This document shows, one piece after another, positions 1 to 15,100 of a stretch of 64,000 bases of DNA. The notes below the pieces were generated by a model, which saw only the letters and a list, made by a program, of their open reading frames with translations, was not told the origin of the DNA and ran no database searches. The translations under genes were made by a program, and so were the position numbers. Numbering within the stretch: position 1 is the first letter of the stretch; each line of letters opens with the position of its first letter. This DNA is from Hemicordylus capensis. Taxonomy: Eukaryota; Chordata; Lepidosauria; Squamata; Cordylidae. The stretch covers positions 146,130,857 through 146,194,856 of the forward strand of contig NC_069657.1 in assembly GCF_027244095.1 (NCBI RefSeq), read 5' to 3'.

Positions 1-74
1 ATATTGACTCACTTATTCCATACATTTCAAGGCCAATTCCAGAAGCACGTCTGGCTCCCCAGACAGATTATTAC

Positions 75-197
75 CTCCGGCTCCTGCTTGGGTTTTGCAC
101 GACCCAGGTCATCTTCAGCAATATTCACAGAGCTGCTGGGCTTGGGATCCTCTGCGTTTAGCAAAGGCTGCCGCTCATCTGTGCTGGAGGGATTCTG
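75..197 (-). CDS. TCIRG1: TCIRG1 sixteenth coding exon, acidic cytosolic linker
   Basis: Acceptor TTTGCAG, donor GTAATAA, 123 bp, phase 0. It encodes [20 protein letters not shown] then [20 protein letters not shown], the poorly conserved acidic loop between membrane helices. The acceptor could instead be three bases further in (NAGNAG), dropping one Gln. This is the last TCIRG1 exon in the window. Confidence 0.82.
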
Positions 198-3100
198 CTG
201 CAAACAGCCCAGAACACATCACCATCAGCAAGGAAGGGGCCGTGCCGACAAAAGGGCGACCCACCGCTTTGCCTTGCCCCAACCATTGTAACCCTGAATG
301 CCCAGATTCCACATTCCCCCCTTGGATGACTCAAGTTCAGCTGTCCCCTAAGTGTCCCAGCCCTGCCACACTTCCCGTGACACACACCTTCAGCTTAGTG
401 GTAGTAGCCGACATCTAAGCAGCCATCAGACACAGGAACACATGAAGGTGCTTTATAGCGAGTCATATCGTTGCTTTATCTATACCAGTGCTAATACACT
501 AGCTAGCAGCTGCCATGGGAGGGCAGCTGGTCTTGTGGCAGCAAGTATGACTTGTCCCCTTTGCTAAGCAGGGTCCACCCTGGCTGCATAAGAATGGGAG
601 ACTACATGTGTAAGCACTGTAAGATCTTCCCCTTAGGGGACAGGGCCACTCATTCTGCATGTAGAAGGTTTCAGGTTCCCTCCCTAGCATCTCCATGATA
701 GGGCTGAGAGAGATTCCTGCCTGCAAGCTTGGAGATGCTGCTGCCAGTCTGTGTAGACAATACTGAGCTAGATGGACCTATGGTCGGACTTGGTATATGG
801 CAGCTTCCTATGTCCCACCCAGGGTCTCAGGCAGCAGTTTTTCCCATTATCTACTACCTGAACTGCAGATGCCAGGGATTGAACCTGGGACCTTTTGTAT
901 ATAAGGCATGTATAGCTCTGCCCTGAGCTACAGCACCATACTCAATTCTTGAGCCTTAGAAACCGCTTCCAAGGAGGCTAAGATCTTCAAGAGTTCAGTG
1001 ACAGGGAATCTGCACAGCTGCTGACCTGGCAAGATGGTTTGGGGTGGAAAGCCAGGCTTTGGCAATGGGCCCCGTCAGGGAGGGGATCTTACCCTGTGCC
1101 GGGGGGCCCTACGCCGATGCTGGCTCAGGAGGTACAAGGGCATGCCCAGCAGCATAACAGGCACAGAGGCTACAGCCACGATCACCAGCACGAACTGCAC
1201 CGTCCGCTGCAACCAAAAGGGGAAAGGTTTTGCAATCTCTTAAATCCCAACTCAGAATATCCTGAGACAAACTGGAGCTGGTCTGCACGGGTGCCAACTA
1301 ACAAGGCCAAAAATAAGTATTGCTTGGGTGGGATTGCAGGCTTGATCTACAAACGGATACACAAGGCAGCCGGATACAGATTAGGAGTACAGCATCCTCT
1401 CCTGCCTCCATCCCCTTCTTGCACTCTGCCTCAATCCTGTTTTGGATGGGCTTTAGTGGAGATCTTTCCCACATCCCAATCAGGTTATTTTTATGTTGTC
1501 TTGCCAATAAATTTGCAGTTGAACAAATCAAAAAGTTGCCGTGTCTCTCTTCAGCTGGAAATTAAGGAGACAAAGCTGGTAATAATATCCCAGGGTCAAA
1601 TGGTCACCCTCACTAATCTTAGTTTGTATTGAATAAGGCATTACCAAGCAAACATCAGGAATGCACAAGGCTCTGGTAATATTTGGATTACTCTGCCCAG
1701 TTTTAATTATCTGTATTCACAAAGGGCAGTTTCAGACTGGAGCAAATGTAAAGAAGAACATCGAATGTCAACACAGAAAATCATCTTATAACGACAGACA
1801 GAAATACACTTGAGATTATGGACAGGATAACCAAGAAAAAGTTTAGAGAGCTCTTGACAGCTGATGGCTTTTTATCACTGTGCAAAGGAATTCATTTATT
1901 GCTAGGCCTTTGATTTGTGGTGACATTTTTATCCTCGTTGGTTTTATTCTGCTCTCTCATTAGGATTTTTTACTTTGTTATTTAATTGCAATTTTAACTA
2001 CAGTTAGTTGCCTTCAGGGTCTTAATGGAAGGGTGGGATATAAAAGTTTAAAATAAACAAATTGTGCTTTCATACTCAGGATTCAAAACTGATTACCATA
2101 TCTGGGGCCCAGAAATGAATTTTCTCCCAAGTCCATCTGACTGGTGCCCCTGTAGGTTTATGCCTTTCTGTTGAGTCTGACGGCTGGTTCACACATGCAT
2201 GTTAATTTCTCAATGGCTATAGCATCAAGTGATTACTTCCATGAGTAAAACATCCATCACAGATCAGGCACTATAGACAGAACTTTCATCTCACTCCAAA
2301 CACACATTTTTCAAAAAAGGCCATTCACAAATTCAGCAGCATGTCATCAAGTGACAAGTTATCAAGTGATGAACATGCATGTATGAACCAGACATAAGGC
2401 ATCTAAATGGCATCTAATCTACTTTTCTTGTAAGCATCTTTGATTTGACCCACCCAGACTTCTGCACATCTACTGTATGCTACTTGGGGCATAGTGTAAT
2501 CTAGATGATGTGGGTAACTTGTTTGGGACATGTGGATACAGAGGGTCCTGTCTCAGTTCAGGGAGTAGGAGCAGTCATTATGCTGCCCTACTCAGTTCTG
2601 CACCTTCTATGAATACAGTGAGTTTCAGGTTCAAAAAACAGGACCAGTAGTAAAAAGAGGGAGGATGCCTTGGATGAATTCCAGGAGGGAGCCCTTCCCA
2701 AGTAGAAGGTCAAGCAGAACAAGTAGGGTTCCACAAAACAATTACCTGGTGTTCATAAAGTGGCTTATTTCCATCAGTCTCTGCAAACAAGAACATGTCA
2801 ATGAAGTGGATGAGGATGCTGGGTGCCCACCGGGAATTAGCAGCATTATACACCACCCATTTGTAAAAGATCAGGATCACAAGGTAGCCAAAGAGTGCCA
2901 ACATGAAGGTGATTTCTGGAAGGAAGACCAGGAGTATCTTGATTGGGTGCTTGAAGTGGCTGCAAGGTAGACAGAGAGGGGTAAGCCATCACCAACAGGA
3001 GTAGTTCATAAGACTAGCAGGGGAGCCCTCTTTACTGGCAACTAGCAACAAGATGGAATTCCCAGCACAATGTATAACTAGTCTAAAATGGAGTCACTGA

Positions 3101-6100
3101 GATCCCCAGCCATTTCACAAGAAGAGCTGGCAGGGGGCCAGCTGGACACTCACATGTGATTGAAGATGCCCAGGAACACACCAAAGCTCATGTGCACAAT
3201 CCCCAAGATCACAGACATCTTCATCTTGAAGGAGTTCAAGAAGCTGAGATGGTTGATGGCCAGGCTCCAGATCTGACTCACAAGGGTTGAGGAGAAAAGT
3301 CATACACACATGAACATATAAACAGTGATGACCTCTTTTGGCAGTGTGTGGGGCCGGGGCAGGTGGGATAGAAATAAGTCAAAAGGAAAACCCATCTGCT
3401 AAAATCTTGGTAGATCCAGGGTCATATCCGGACTTCTAAGCTAACTGGAAGGTAAAGTGCTTCCCTCAAGAAATCCTAAGGTTTTCTCAGAATGGTTTTG
3501 CTCAGAATGGTTCAGGTATAAACAAACACCCTCCTCCCTCACCCCACCTAATCTGAAACGCACAAAAGCAGCAATTATGAAGGTCCCTTATCAAATTAAT
3601 GGAAGGCTTTAGCACAGATGTGCTCTTGCAATACTTACCGGGTCTATCCCAAAGGGATAGGGACCTTTGAAGACATCTGTGACATTAGGGTCCAGAGCAA
3701 GGACAGGGTGTTCAGCTAAATATTCCCCACTGTCAAGAGAAAGAGGATTTCAGTGTACACAAATTATCTAGCAAAGGAAGGGGGGAAGAAAGAAGCCAGA
3801 ACTAGTCTAGGGCACAGGCAGAGCAATACCTCCAGTCTGAGTGGTTGACCATGGCAGCGACGCTCCAGGCAGATGGGAAGATGTTGGTAGCTTTGCTGAA
3901 GCATTCATTGTAGATGAAGCCAGTGTAGACAGAGAAGGCACCCATCAACAGGATGAGGTAGCGACCTTCAAAGAATGTCTGCCAGATCTGGGGGAGGGTG
4001 ACAAGAAGTAAAGATATGTAGGGAGTTCCACAGGGTTTGGGATATCTGAATTTCCATTCTCCATTAAGCCAAGTTACTACATGGAAGCAATTATAAGGAG
4101 ACGCTTATTTAGATGGTTTTCTGGCAATTAGGCCAGGTAATTACAAGGAAGCATTTATAAGAGAAACTACTAATTTAGAATGGTGCCACTGAAGATTACT
4201 CTACGGGGTTGAAACATGTCAGGCAACCATATACTGTTCCTCTAGTTAAGAGTTCCTTTGGCTATTCACTTTGGACATTTTACAGTCGGACCTTGGTCAG
4301 CATCTTCTAACTACCTTATTTATGCTGGGAACAGCTATGCTTAGTATTCGGGATTTCTTTATGTGACTCTTGTAAATCCTACTATATGAACTTATTTGGG
4401 ATTCACTCTTGAACAGCTTAGTTTATGTATTTATATATGAGCAGAGTTTTCTGGGTGGGTGTGTATATACATATACATATATAAAATAGTGAGTTGTGTG
4501 TACTAAATGTATGGTATTTTATAAATACATTTATGCAAGTATATAAGTGGCTCAAAGCTTTAATTGGATTCTGTTAGAAATTTTCATTGCTTGGGTTGAA
4601 TCCAATAAGTTGTGACTGTATATTTTCCTTCCATTATGCTTGGTTTTGTGGGGGACAAGAAGCCAAGCCATGTAGTGGAGGAGAGTTCTTAAGGTGAATT
4701 ACAACGGTATGGGTCCCCCCGCTTTCCCTGGCCAAGATGCACTCCCTTGCTGTCCCCACCTCAATTCAGAACTCACCTCATTTTGCGTTTTCTTCATGCT
4801 GGGGCGGTTCTCAGTCAGCACCATCCACAGGGCGAAGAGAAACATCAGTAGCCCATGGCCAATATCCCCAAACATGACAGCAAACAGAAAAGGGAAGGTG
4901 ATGATGGTGTAGGGAGCTGCAAAGCAGACACAGCATCATATAAGAAGCTCAGGGAAAGCACACATGCCCCCCACCTCAGCCAGCTGCTTTTTCCACATAA
5001 GCCAGCCCCAAAACATAACAATCCCTTCCTTTTTTAAAAAAGCTGTAAACCATCTGGAACATTACTGATCAGGTAGGATACAAACCCAATATATCACCAG
5101 CCCTTTGTCCTCTCTGCTTGGTCTACTGTGAACACACAACCCCACCCCACAATCCCACCTTTCTTTATCCCACAGCCAGCAAGGCAGCCCAGAAAACACA
5201 TGGGGGAACTGTCCCCAATGTCACAAGGTTGTACCCTAATGCCCTCTCTCAAGACAACGATATATGCCTCTGAGAGAGAAGGCAAGCTGGATGTTGCAAC
5301 AAGCTTCCTCCTCACCTGGGTTCACCTCTTGATAGCTGGCCACCCCATAAGCATCGACTATGTTCTGGAAGCCAACGGTGAATTTGTTGGTGCGAATAAG
5401 GGTTGGCGGGGGCTCAGTGCAAGAGATCCGATGTACAAAAGACTCCACTCCAGAACCACTCTGGTGCTGTAAGGGGGAAGAGAGGATCAGGCAAGGCTGT
5501 TCAGGAGCCTCAAGCCCCCTCACAAACCCAGGAGCTCTTAAAAAGGAGACCGGGAACCGGGCACATGGCCTGAAATGGCCCTGGACAGTTCTAGCTTTCT
5601 TCCTCTTGAGCAATGGACAGAAAGCTATATGAACCGTTGAACTGCAGCATGATTTGTCAATCAAATACTTTCCCATAGGCACACAAGCCAGTAGTAAGTT
5701 ACAAGCTGGGGTAAGGGAAGGGGACACTGTGATTGCAGCCCTATAGGGCTAACATGAAAGCATGTATGCACAGCAGCCCCTTTTCAAGGCCTCTAGAGCC
5801 CTATCCACACATTACCTTCAACACACAGACCATCTTTAGACAGCGTACACATGGGCAGATCTGTGTTCACAGTTAATCACACATTATGTTCAATGCACAT
5901 ACAGCAGCACTCCCTATCTGTATCCTGCATTTGAAGGGGTACTGTCCCCAGGTTCATCTTTAAAATAAATGCATGCTAATTTTTACACAAACGTGCACAA
6001 TGTCATATCTTAGCTCAGTCTGTTGTTTTTAAAGAAGACCTTTCTAGCCTTCACGATTTCAGAAAGCAATGTGTAGGAGGTGCCTGCTGAAGTCTCAATA

Positions 6101-9100
6101 GTTTGCAGCTGTCAGGCATGGAACTGCAGTGCCTGTCACAGCTCTTTATCCATTTTCCTGGACTGCTGTTTGCCGGCTCATCTACTAATAATCCAGAGCC
6201 GCATGCACTCTGGTGCAAGCCTGCACCAAGCGTAATCCCAACTCAGTCTCAAGAAAGCCTGGGATTCTCCAACTTGCATATATTATGCAAATCAAGCAAC
6301 AACAGAAGAACTAACTGGAAGGTACCTCAAAAGAGGTCCTGGCCAAGAACTCACTGCCATCACAGGCAGTACAGAGTGAGGACAGCGGGTGGGGTGGAGA
6401 CGGGGCGAAGAGGCAGAGTTTCCACAGCACCTACCGATCCCTGGCGCAGGGCCAGCTGCACAGCAGGAAGGTCACGAACAGGGCACCACACTTCACCAAT
6501 GAGGCACTTGTCAGTGATGCTGAAGCTGCACTGGTTGAGGATGAAGTAGATGGCCTTCATCTTCTGTATCCGCATTTGCCAAGCAGGCAGCACCAACAGC
6601 ACCTTTGCCAGCACCTGAGCCAGATACTGCTCCGTCTGGCCTAATACCTATTTGCAGGAGGAGTTTGGGACAGAGCTGAGTGAGACCACAGATTTCAGGT
6701 TATATTTGAAGAACATACTTCACACTCCATGAACAGTTTGGCAATGGAATGAACTGCTTGGAGCAGTGGCTCTCAAACCTGTCATGTGAATGGGGCTGCA
6801 CATGTCACCACAGGACAGGCACAGTGGTTCCGGCTTTGAAATTTGATTTTCTGCAAGACTGCAATTAAGAAAGCCATGGGGGTGGGGGGGACACTTGCAC
6901 AAAGATCCAAAGATCCTGTTGTTCCCAGGGTCAACAAAGCTTTAGTTCTCATTGACACCCCCCATACAAGTCAAAAGCACAGGGTTTGGGGGTGGGTTGG
7001 GAGTCCACTGGTCCCTAGCTTAAGGTTCCCCAACTACATTCTCTTTATAAGACAATGGAGCAAATTTACTCCACTGAACTGCACACAAGGGACAAGGGCA
7101 GAGAGCTGCAAATAATAATTAACTATTTTCTCTGGCAGCTCACAACAGAGGATTAAAACTTACAATAAAAACACTTAACACCTTAAATCATAACAAAAAA
7201 TGTAAAAAGAAAATACCAAAAAAAGCTTTAAAATCATTTTAAAATTAGTTAAAAACCAGAACAAATCCAAAAACCCAAATTTAAAGGGCCTGTGTGAACA
7301 AAAAGGTCTTTACCTGGTGTCTAAAAGAACAAAGTAATGAAGCTAGGCAAACCTCACTGAGGAGGCAACCACTGAAAAGGCCCTCTCCCTGGTAGCCACC
7401 CACCTCACTTCATTTGGCATGGGTACCTGGAGGAGGGCCTCTGAAGAAGATCTTAAGGTATGGGTAGGGACATATGGGGCAAGGCACTCTCTCAGGTAAC
7501 CCAGTCCCAAGCCATTTAGGGTTTAAAAGGTTAAAACTTGCCCTTCTATCCCAGAGCTTTGGAGGGGAAAGGTCTGGGGTGGGAGGGAAGTATGTTAAAT
7601 GCAAACACTGGTGATTTTCTATTTTAATTTGAAATTTTAAAAAGGAAGAACTAAACATCTTATGGAAATATTGGGTTGAAACAACATTTTCCAGAAAACA
7701 CCCTCATAATTTTCTTTTCTTCCCCCAGAGCAACTTCCTCAATAACTCTCTGCCAACTTCCTGTGCTCAAATCAAAAGGCAGCCCAACCCAAGCAGTCCC
7801 TACCCCCTTACCGTGGTTAGATCTTCAATTTGTGTGCGCAGTCCATACAATGCCTCAGTGCGCTCGGAATCCTTATCAGCATATGGATACAGGTGGCAAT
7901 GAAAGCTGGAGAGGGGCAAAAAGAGGGAGCACATATGTGCGGTCAGGGTGGGGTAGGAGCAGAGAGTGGCCCAGAGAGGGCATTTTGTTGAAGGGTGAGT
8001 GATTGTTTGGTTGGCCAGTTTGTGAAGACCAACAGAGCTGCCTCCCTAGTCTTGTGGACAATTGTTTATCAGTGGAGTAAGGAACACACCAAAGGAACTA
8101 TGTTGGAGTGGGAGGGGCAGTACTCTTGGACAGGTAAAAAGCTACAGCATGCTTCAAACAAGAGCAAAAGGTGAGACAATGCAGGGCCCATGATTAGTGG
8201 AGAGGGGAGAAATTGCCTTTGGGATGCAACGACAGCACAACTGGAGAAGCATGTGCCACAAAATGATAAGCCATGGGCAAAATAAAGTCATGGCAGGGGA
8301 GGAAAGGAACCTCAGTCATCAACTGACATGAGGGAGAACACTCAGAACCATCTAAAAGCAACATTAGCAGTTGTATATGTGATGCTGTACACTGCCTTGA
8401 ACTCACTGGGTGAGACGCGATCTAAAAATCTAATAAAATAAAATACCCATGGCACTCACCAGTTAGCGATCTTGCGAATTTTCTGCCCAATCTGTTCACC
8501 CCAGTAGGAGATGAGGAAGATGACCCAGGTGACATTCTCACCCTACACATGAGAGCACAGGTTTGCCCAGAAGCCTCTGCACCGAGAGGAGCAGGAGAAG
8601 CGCCTTTTGGCCTTCTTCTAAGCCAGACCTCAGAAGATGCAGCCTCCTGAGCTGCCTCTCACTCTACTCCACCCACCCTCAGTCACTCTACTCCACCCAC
8701 CCACTCATCCACACCAGGCCTTCATCCACGGCCAGCCCTTGCCCTCTAACCCCTTAGGGTCAGTCACTTAAACCTCCCTTCCCACCTATTTTCTGCATTC
8801 CATCTCACCTTGGCTGGGTCTCCTGTGGGCTCAGGCATCTCCGTGAAGTTGGCAACAAGGTAGCCACGGCATGCACGCCACAGCAGCCGTTCAAAGGAAC
8901 TCACTCGCCATGGGTGGATCACACCTGCCACAAAGCTTGGAGGTGAAGGAGAGAAAATAGAAAACACTCATTGAGTTCCAGGCTCTAATACAGGTTTTTA
9001 AGATGAGATTATTGGAGGGGCCTTCAAATTGGTGATGGCGGGGGGTGGGGGTGGGGGGCGCCAGGGGGCGGTGTCTTTGAGGAAGGGACATCAAAACAAA

Positions 9101-12100
9101 AACCAAGTTGTATGTAAGTATGTTTAACCTTTAGACTATTCAAATACGTCCACATGCATTATCACAGCAATCCTTATAACAACCCTTCAAGGTAAAACTA
9201 GCATTACTACTGCTTTGCCTCAGTGGTCCAATGCAGGAGCTACTATCTAGAGGGCAGCAGCCAAAGAGTACACCAAACAGTGCTCAGGAAAGACCAGTGT
9301 CAGGAATTTCTTTGTGAACAATCTTATCACCTAACTATTCGTGTTCCTTTTACTAGAATTTAATGTGGATTAGACTGCGAAGATCTGTTACAATCAACTT
9401 TGACAACCTCTTGGGCTCTGAAGTGGGATATCACTTTTCAAACAAGTAAAAACCCTGTAAGGTAGGTAAATATTACCTCCATATAACGCAGGTGGGTGGG
9501 GGGCTGAGAGACCAACAGTTTTCCTAAGCCCACCTAGTGAGTCCATAGTTGAGAAGAGATTTGAACTGGGGACTTCTCACTTCACATTCCTATAGTCCAA
9601 TTCTATGCATGTTTACTCAGAAGTAAGTCCTACTAAATCCTGTGGAACTTTCACCCTAGCATAGGATTACAGTCTTAGCCACTGTACTACGCGAGCTCTC
9701 ATCCTGAAACACTAGCCTTGGTTCACCCTGAAAGCTTCATTTCCCACAGACGTTTTATTCTGCCCGCTCCAGTGACTACTATTCCACCACTCACTTTATT
9801 TTGAGGTCAAGTCGCTGTGCCATGGATGGGTCCAGAAGAGGCTCCCTGTCAGAGAAGGCACGGGGGCGAACTGGTGAACCTAAAGGCACCTGATGGCAAG
9901 ATGAAGGGGGAGGGGAGACTGAAACGAGTATTGGGTACTGCAGCAGAACTTGTTAATTTCCTTCTATAATTTCCATGGCCACCAACTCGACCTCCTCCTA
10001 TTCAACATCATAAAACACTTAATGTTGCCAAGATGCAATAATTAAAACTCAGGATGAAGTCTGAAGACCAACTGGCCTTTGAAGGAGCAGGAATTAAACA
10101 TGAGAGGGAGTGAGGTGCAGTGTTCCCTCTAACAGGGATTCCCAGATGTTGTTGACTACAACTCCCAGAATCCCCTTTTGCTTGGGGATTATGGGAATTG
10201 TAGTCAACAATATCTGGGAATCTCTGTTAGAGGGAACACTGGTGGGGTGCCTAAATTTTAACTCAAAAACTACACACAGGTGAGGGAAGCTGAAAGCAAT
10301 CTCTTCTCTTGCCTCACCTTCAGTGTTCCCTCTAACAAGGATTACCAGAAGTTGCTGACTAGGAATATAGGAAGCTGCCATATACTGAGTCAGACCATAG
10401 GTCCATCTACCTCAGTATTGTCTACACAGACTGGCAGCAGCTTCTCCAAGGTTGCAGGCAGGAATCTCTCTCAGCCATCTTGGAGATGCTGCCAGGGAGG
10501 GGAACTTGGAACCTAAATGCTCTTCCCAGAGCGGCTCCATCCCCTAAGGGGAATATCTTATAGTGCTCACACATCAAGTCTCCCATTCATATGCAACCAA
10601 GGCAGACCCTGCTTAGCTAAGGGGACAAGTCATGCTTGCTACCAGAAGACCAGGTCTCCTCTCCCAGCATTCCCAGCTGCAATAGCCTTTGCTTGGGGAT
10701 TATGGGAGTTGTAAACAACATCTGGGGATCCCTGTTAGAGGGAACACTGCTCACCTTCATTGTGCTTTGTTACCTGAAGCATTTCTCTCTCCAGCCTAGC
10801 TAACTTCTGATAGAGGCAAGGGAGGTGGGCAGAATTCAGTTCCCCTCATCCACTCGCACTGTTCATTGTTGAAAAGTAAGCATCCCTCCATACTACTTTA
10901 TATATGAATGGAGCAGATATGTGCAGAAGTTGGTCATTTGGCCATCTGCCTTGTGAGAGAGAACCAGGAGAGGGAGGCAAAGAAACCATCTGTTCCTTGG
11001 TCAGCAGGTCTGTCCCCTCCCCTCCTACAGCGGCCATGTAAGACCAATTGGCCTGTGAAGGAACCAGGTGGTGGAGGCAGGCAGGCAGGCAAAGACACCA
11101 TCATACCCCCATACCTGGTTCAGCTCAGAGCTGCCTCTTCTACCCTTCCCCTCCTCCACATTCAGAGGAACTAAACATTTTCCATATATAGGATTTTTGC
11201 TTATGTGTTCAAAGTGTAATGTTTTTAATGGATCTATTTTGCACTTTATGAATGTTGTGAGCTACTTTGGGGACTCCACTCAAAAAGCAGGAAACAAATG
11301 TAATAAACACAACAAAAAGTATTTGGCTCCCCTTCTGTCTAATTTCGCTCCTAAACAGTTGTCAGCACAACATGAAGGCAGAGAATTAGAAGCCATTCCC
11401 TCCACAAATATTCCCTCAAGGCAGGGGTTCTCAAACCTGGGTCCCCAAATATTGTTGGACAACTCCTCCAATCTTCCTCAGTCACAATGGCAGAGTTTCA
11501 GAACCCCTGTCCCAAGGGTATTTCCCTCCACCAAGGGAGACCAGGATTAATTTCAGTAAATCTGCTTCTTACTACAGCCTGGCTAAGACCAATGAAGGAA
11601 TAGTGTACATCTAGATCGGCACTGCGTAACATGTTTTAAAAATGGATATACTGAAGGACTCCTTTTGGACAGCATTACAAGCCTCACAATAGTCTGAAGG
11701 GCCTCTGTACAGCTGGCAATCCTAAGCAGGCTTCTCTTTCATGATACTTACACTTCTGTTTGCCACCCTGAGTGGGGCTCTGTTTCACCACATCATATGG
11801 AACTCACCCCCGCCTCCTGTACCCAGCCTTCCTTGGTGCTCCGCACCTGAACTGATTAAGTTCTTGAAGCTTCAGTATCACCATTTGCAAAATACGCGGC
11901 TGCTTCTCCTCAGTTGCATCCCTTTCTCCTCAAGGACCAGGACAACTTTCAAATGGCCAGAGAGGCAGACAGGGAACAGAGTGTGGAGATCACTTACCAG
12001 TTGGCCAGTGAAACGCTGTCCCTCTTGCAGCACTTGAATGTGCTCCCGCAGCTCCTGCAGCTGCCCAGCCAGCGTCTCACGATTGTGGCTCACCTCCCGC

Positions 12101-15100
12101 AACTCCAGTGCCAGTGTCTCTGACTGCTCTTGGATTTGCAAGGCATCGCGGGGTAGTGGGGCTTGCAGATTCTCCTCAGGAGGCATCAGTACCAGCCCGG
12201 CTTTCCTTACTTCCTGTGCCAAGAAAGCTGGAAGGGGGAGAAGCGATACATGAGCACCACCACCTCGAACTTCCTTCTCTTTCCAAGGTCACTGAAGACT
12301 GGGCCTACACAGCCTGACACCCACTGAGTTGAGCACAGCTTCCCAGCCATGTATGACCGGGTACTAGGAGCTTCAAAACCTCCTGTTTTTGCTGGCTGCT
12401 TGGGATTTAGTCCATGAGCCAGGCCCACAAATTTTGGTCATCGGGACCATCTCAGGGGACAAATGAAGTGATTTATTTATTTATTTAGCAACATCTACCC
12501 CACTATAGGTGGGAAATAGGTAACACTACACAGGAAGCTGCAAGTGCAACCATGCTACGACCCCTTCTTTCCTCCCCACAAACAATGATGGTAAAATTAC
12601 AGACATTTTTGTACAGGGGTTAGGTTAACAATGAACAAAACATTGTACTCCTTCCTCGGAGTATACTTGGAAGGACATGCCTACCAATTTTAATTCCCAT
12701 TCCTCTGACAACACTGCTAAAATGTTAGTTGTTTTAAAAACATTTAAGAGAGCATTGCCAAAAGTGGCTCCTGCAGGCCTGATGGTCAGGACAACTGAAA
12801 GTTGAAAGTACTGCAATGCTGTCACCCATTTTCCATCTCTAGGGGTGCTGACCTTCTCAGAAATCACAATGAGCATTCATCCACCGCCACCCCCACCCCC
12901 ACCCCAGGATGGTAGCAACCACCCCAGCTGGCTCATGTCCTAAATGCAAAAGTAGTGCTGTCCAAGAACCTGGGAGGCTGCCCTATTTAGCTGACAGGCT
13001 GCATTTGGCTTGATGGGCCACAAGCTGTGGCAGGTCTGCTGAAGAAACATCTTGGTTAATTCTCAGGCTTTTGCAAAGCTTGTAGAAGTTAGGAAGTTCC
13101 CGAAAGAGTCAGCTGTTGCAAATGTGAGAATTTAATCATTGTGATATTGTGAGAGCTTCCCTTGGCAAGAAGAGGCAGTTTTCTGGCCTTTCCAAATCAA
13201 AAAGAAATAATTATTCTATTTATAGCAACTGAGTCTACGAGCGCCCAGTAGGGGACCAGAGCGCCTGCTATTAACAGGATAGAACTCTGGTAGAATCGAC
13301 TTTATCCAATGATATGGGGTGGAAATCTTTCCACCACTATATTTCTCTATGGAAAGTGATTTCATAAAATTAATCAGAATAATAAAGATACAATACCAGG
13401 TAAAATTGGCTATTTCAGTGTTGTAATTAACTTTTAAAAAGTGACTATTCCTTGAAGATTATTAATGGTTTTCAGTGTTTTTTCTTAAACAAACAATGTA
13501 AGTGAACTGTATTCTACTGAACCGTCATGCCTTAAAATATTTCCAAGTAGTTCAATAAAAGTAATTTCCAAATAAAGCTCTGAGCATGTTGGAATGTAAC
13601 ATTAAACCACATTAATTGTGCATTGTTAATTTCTTTTTCCAAATCAAATATTCAATTTCAGCTACTTTTGATTACTGAAAAATGTTTGAGATATTTATAC
13701 AGCATTTAAGATTAAAAAATTAGCTTACATACCACACAGAGGAAAAGGGACAGTAACAAACCCACCCACAGCACAGCTTATCCCAAACCAAGTGGTCTGC
13801 CACTGATCACTGTATAATTGTTGTTGCAATTATACTTCCACTGGGAATAATGGAAATATTATTGCAGCCTGTGATTGTGTGCAGGAGTTCAGAGGTGTGA
13901 AACTGACCTGCCCCTTTAGCAGTGTGGGTATTAAGGATGTGTGAATTGTTTCGAGGTTGAATTGATTCAACTCAAATCTGGTAGATTCAAGTTATTTGAT
14001 CTCAAAACAAATCTGCCCAGTTACCCCTGGCCAAATCTGAGCTCGAATCAAATCTTCCCAGATTAGATTCAAATCTATTCGAGATTTGAGTTTCCCTTAA
14101 TTCATTCCCTCAGATTTCCAGCTCTCAATAATAATTTAAAAAACTAAGCTACAGCCCTTGTAGAAGTGGAATTATGGAGCAAAATGTGCGGTCACTATTC
14201 TGTTCAATTTTAGAAGTGTTTAGACTCTGGTGTGTTATGAGTTGACTTTTCCTCATAACGAATCCCTATGAGGATCCATTACATACCAAAGAGTCTAAAC
14301 ACTTCAAAAATTCCTAAAAAATAAACTGAGTGCCCCACTACCTTGCTGGTTGAGGGGTAGTTAGCACCCAATATGCCCTACCACCTAACCCACTTTTAAT
14401 CACCTTGGTGCAACCAATGGGGAGTAATGGAGTTGCTTCAAATCCCCATTATTCCCTATGGTGGAAATATATGAAACTAGCTGGGTCGGGCTCAGAGCAT
14501 CTGCGCCTCTGGCCAAACCACCCACCACTACTGCCTCCCCTGCTGGCCTGCCCAGCTTTCCCAGCCTGTTTCTCCCTCCTCGCCCACTTCTCAGCCCCCC
14601 CTGCCTGGCTGGCCCGTTTCTTCTCCCGCCCCCTTCTCTATCCCCCCAGCACTTCCTTGGGTCTGCCAGAAAGCTGGCCTACCACCTCCTCCCGGCGGCC
14701 AGCGCCTCCTCCCAGCAGCCAGCATTGCTATTTTCTCCCTGTCCCCATCATTATCCTATCTGGCAGCTGTTTGCAAACTCTGCCATGCATGGGATTAGCA
14801 ATGGGTACATTTCAGAGAATTATATATAAAAATTACTAAAAACTATAGCGTTCATAAAATATCAACCAAATGCCCACCTGCCTTGAAATTTGGGTAGCAG
14901 GTGGCACCCATGGGGCCCTACCCGCCACCCCACTTTGGTGCCCCCGGAACTTTAAACATGGGTCAAATCAGTCTGGATCCAATTCAAACCTATTCCAACT
15001 CGAATTGAATCTGATCGGATTCAAGTTTTCAGATTAGAGTTTGAATTGAACCTGGCTGATTCGATTTGACCTCAAATTGATTGCAAAAATCAATTTGTGC

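Noticed and set aside
11914-12317. Plus-strand frames opposite a TCIRG1 exon
   Set aside because: They are antisense shadows of the third coding exon, which is clearly the real reading.
14405-14839. Pro/Leu/Ser-rich 144-codon frame
   Set aside because: It lies inside the hAT-like element, has low-complexity composition and no motif.
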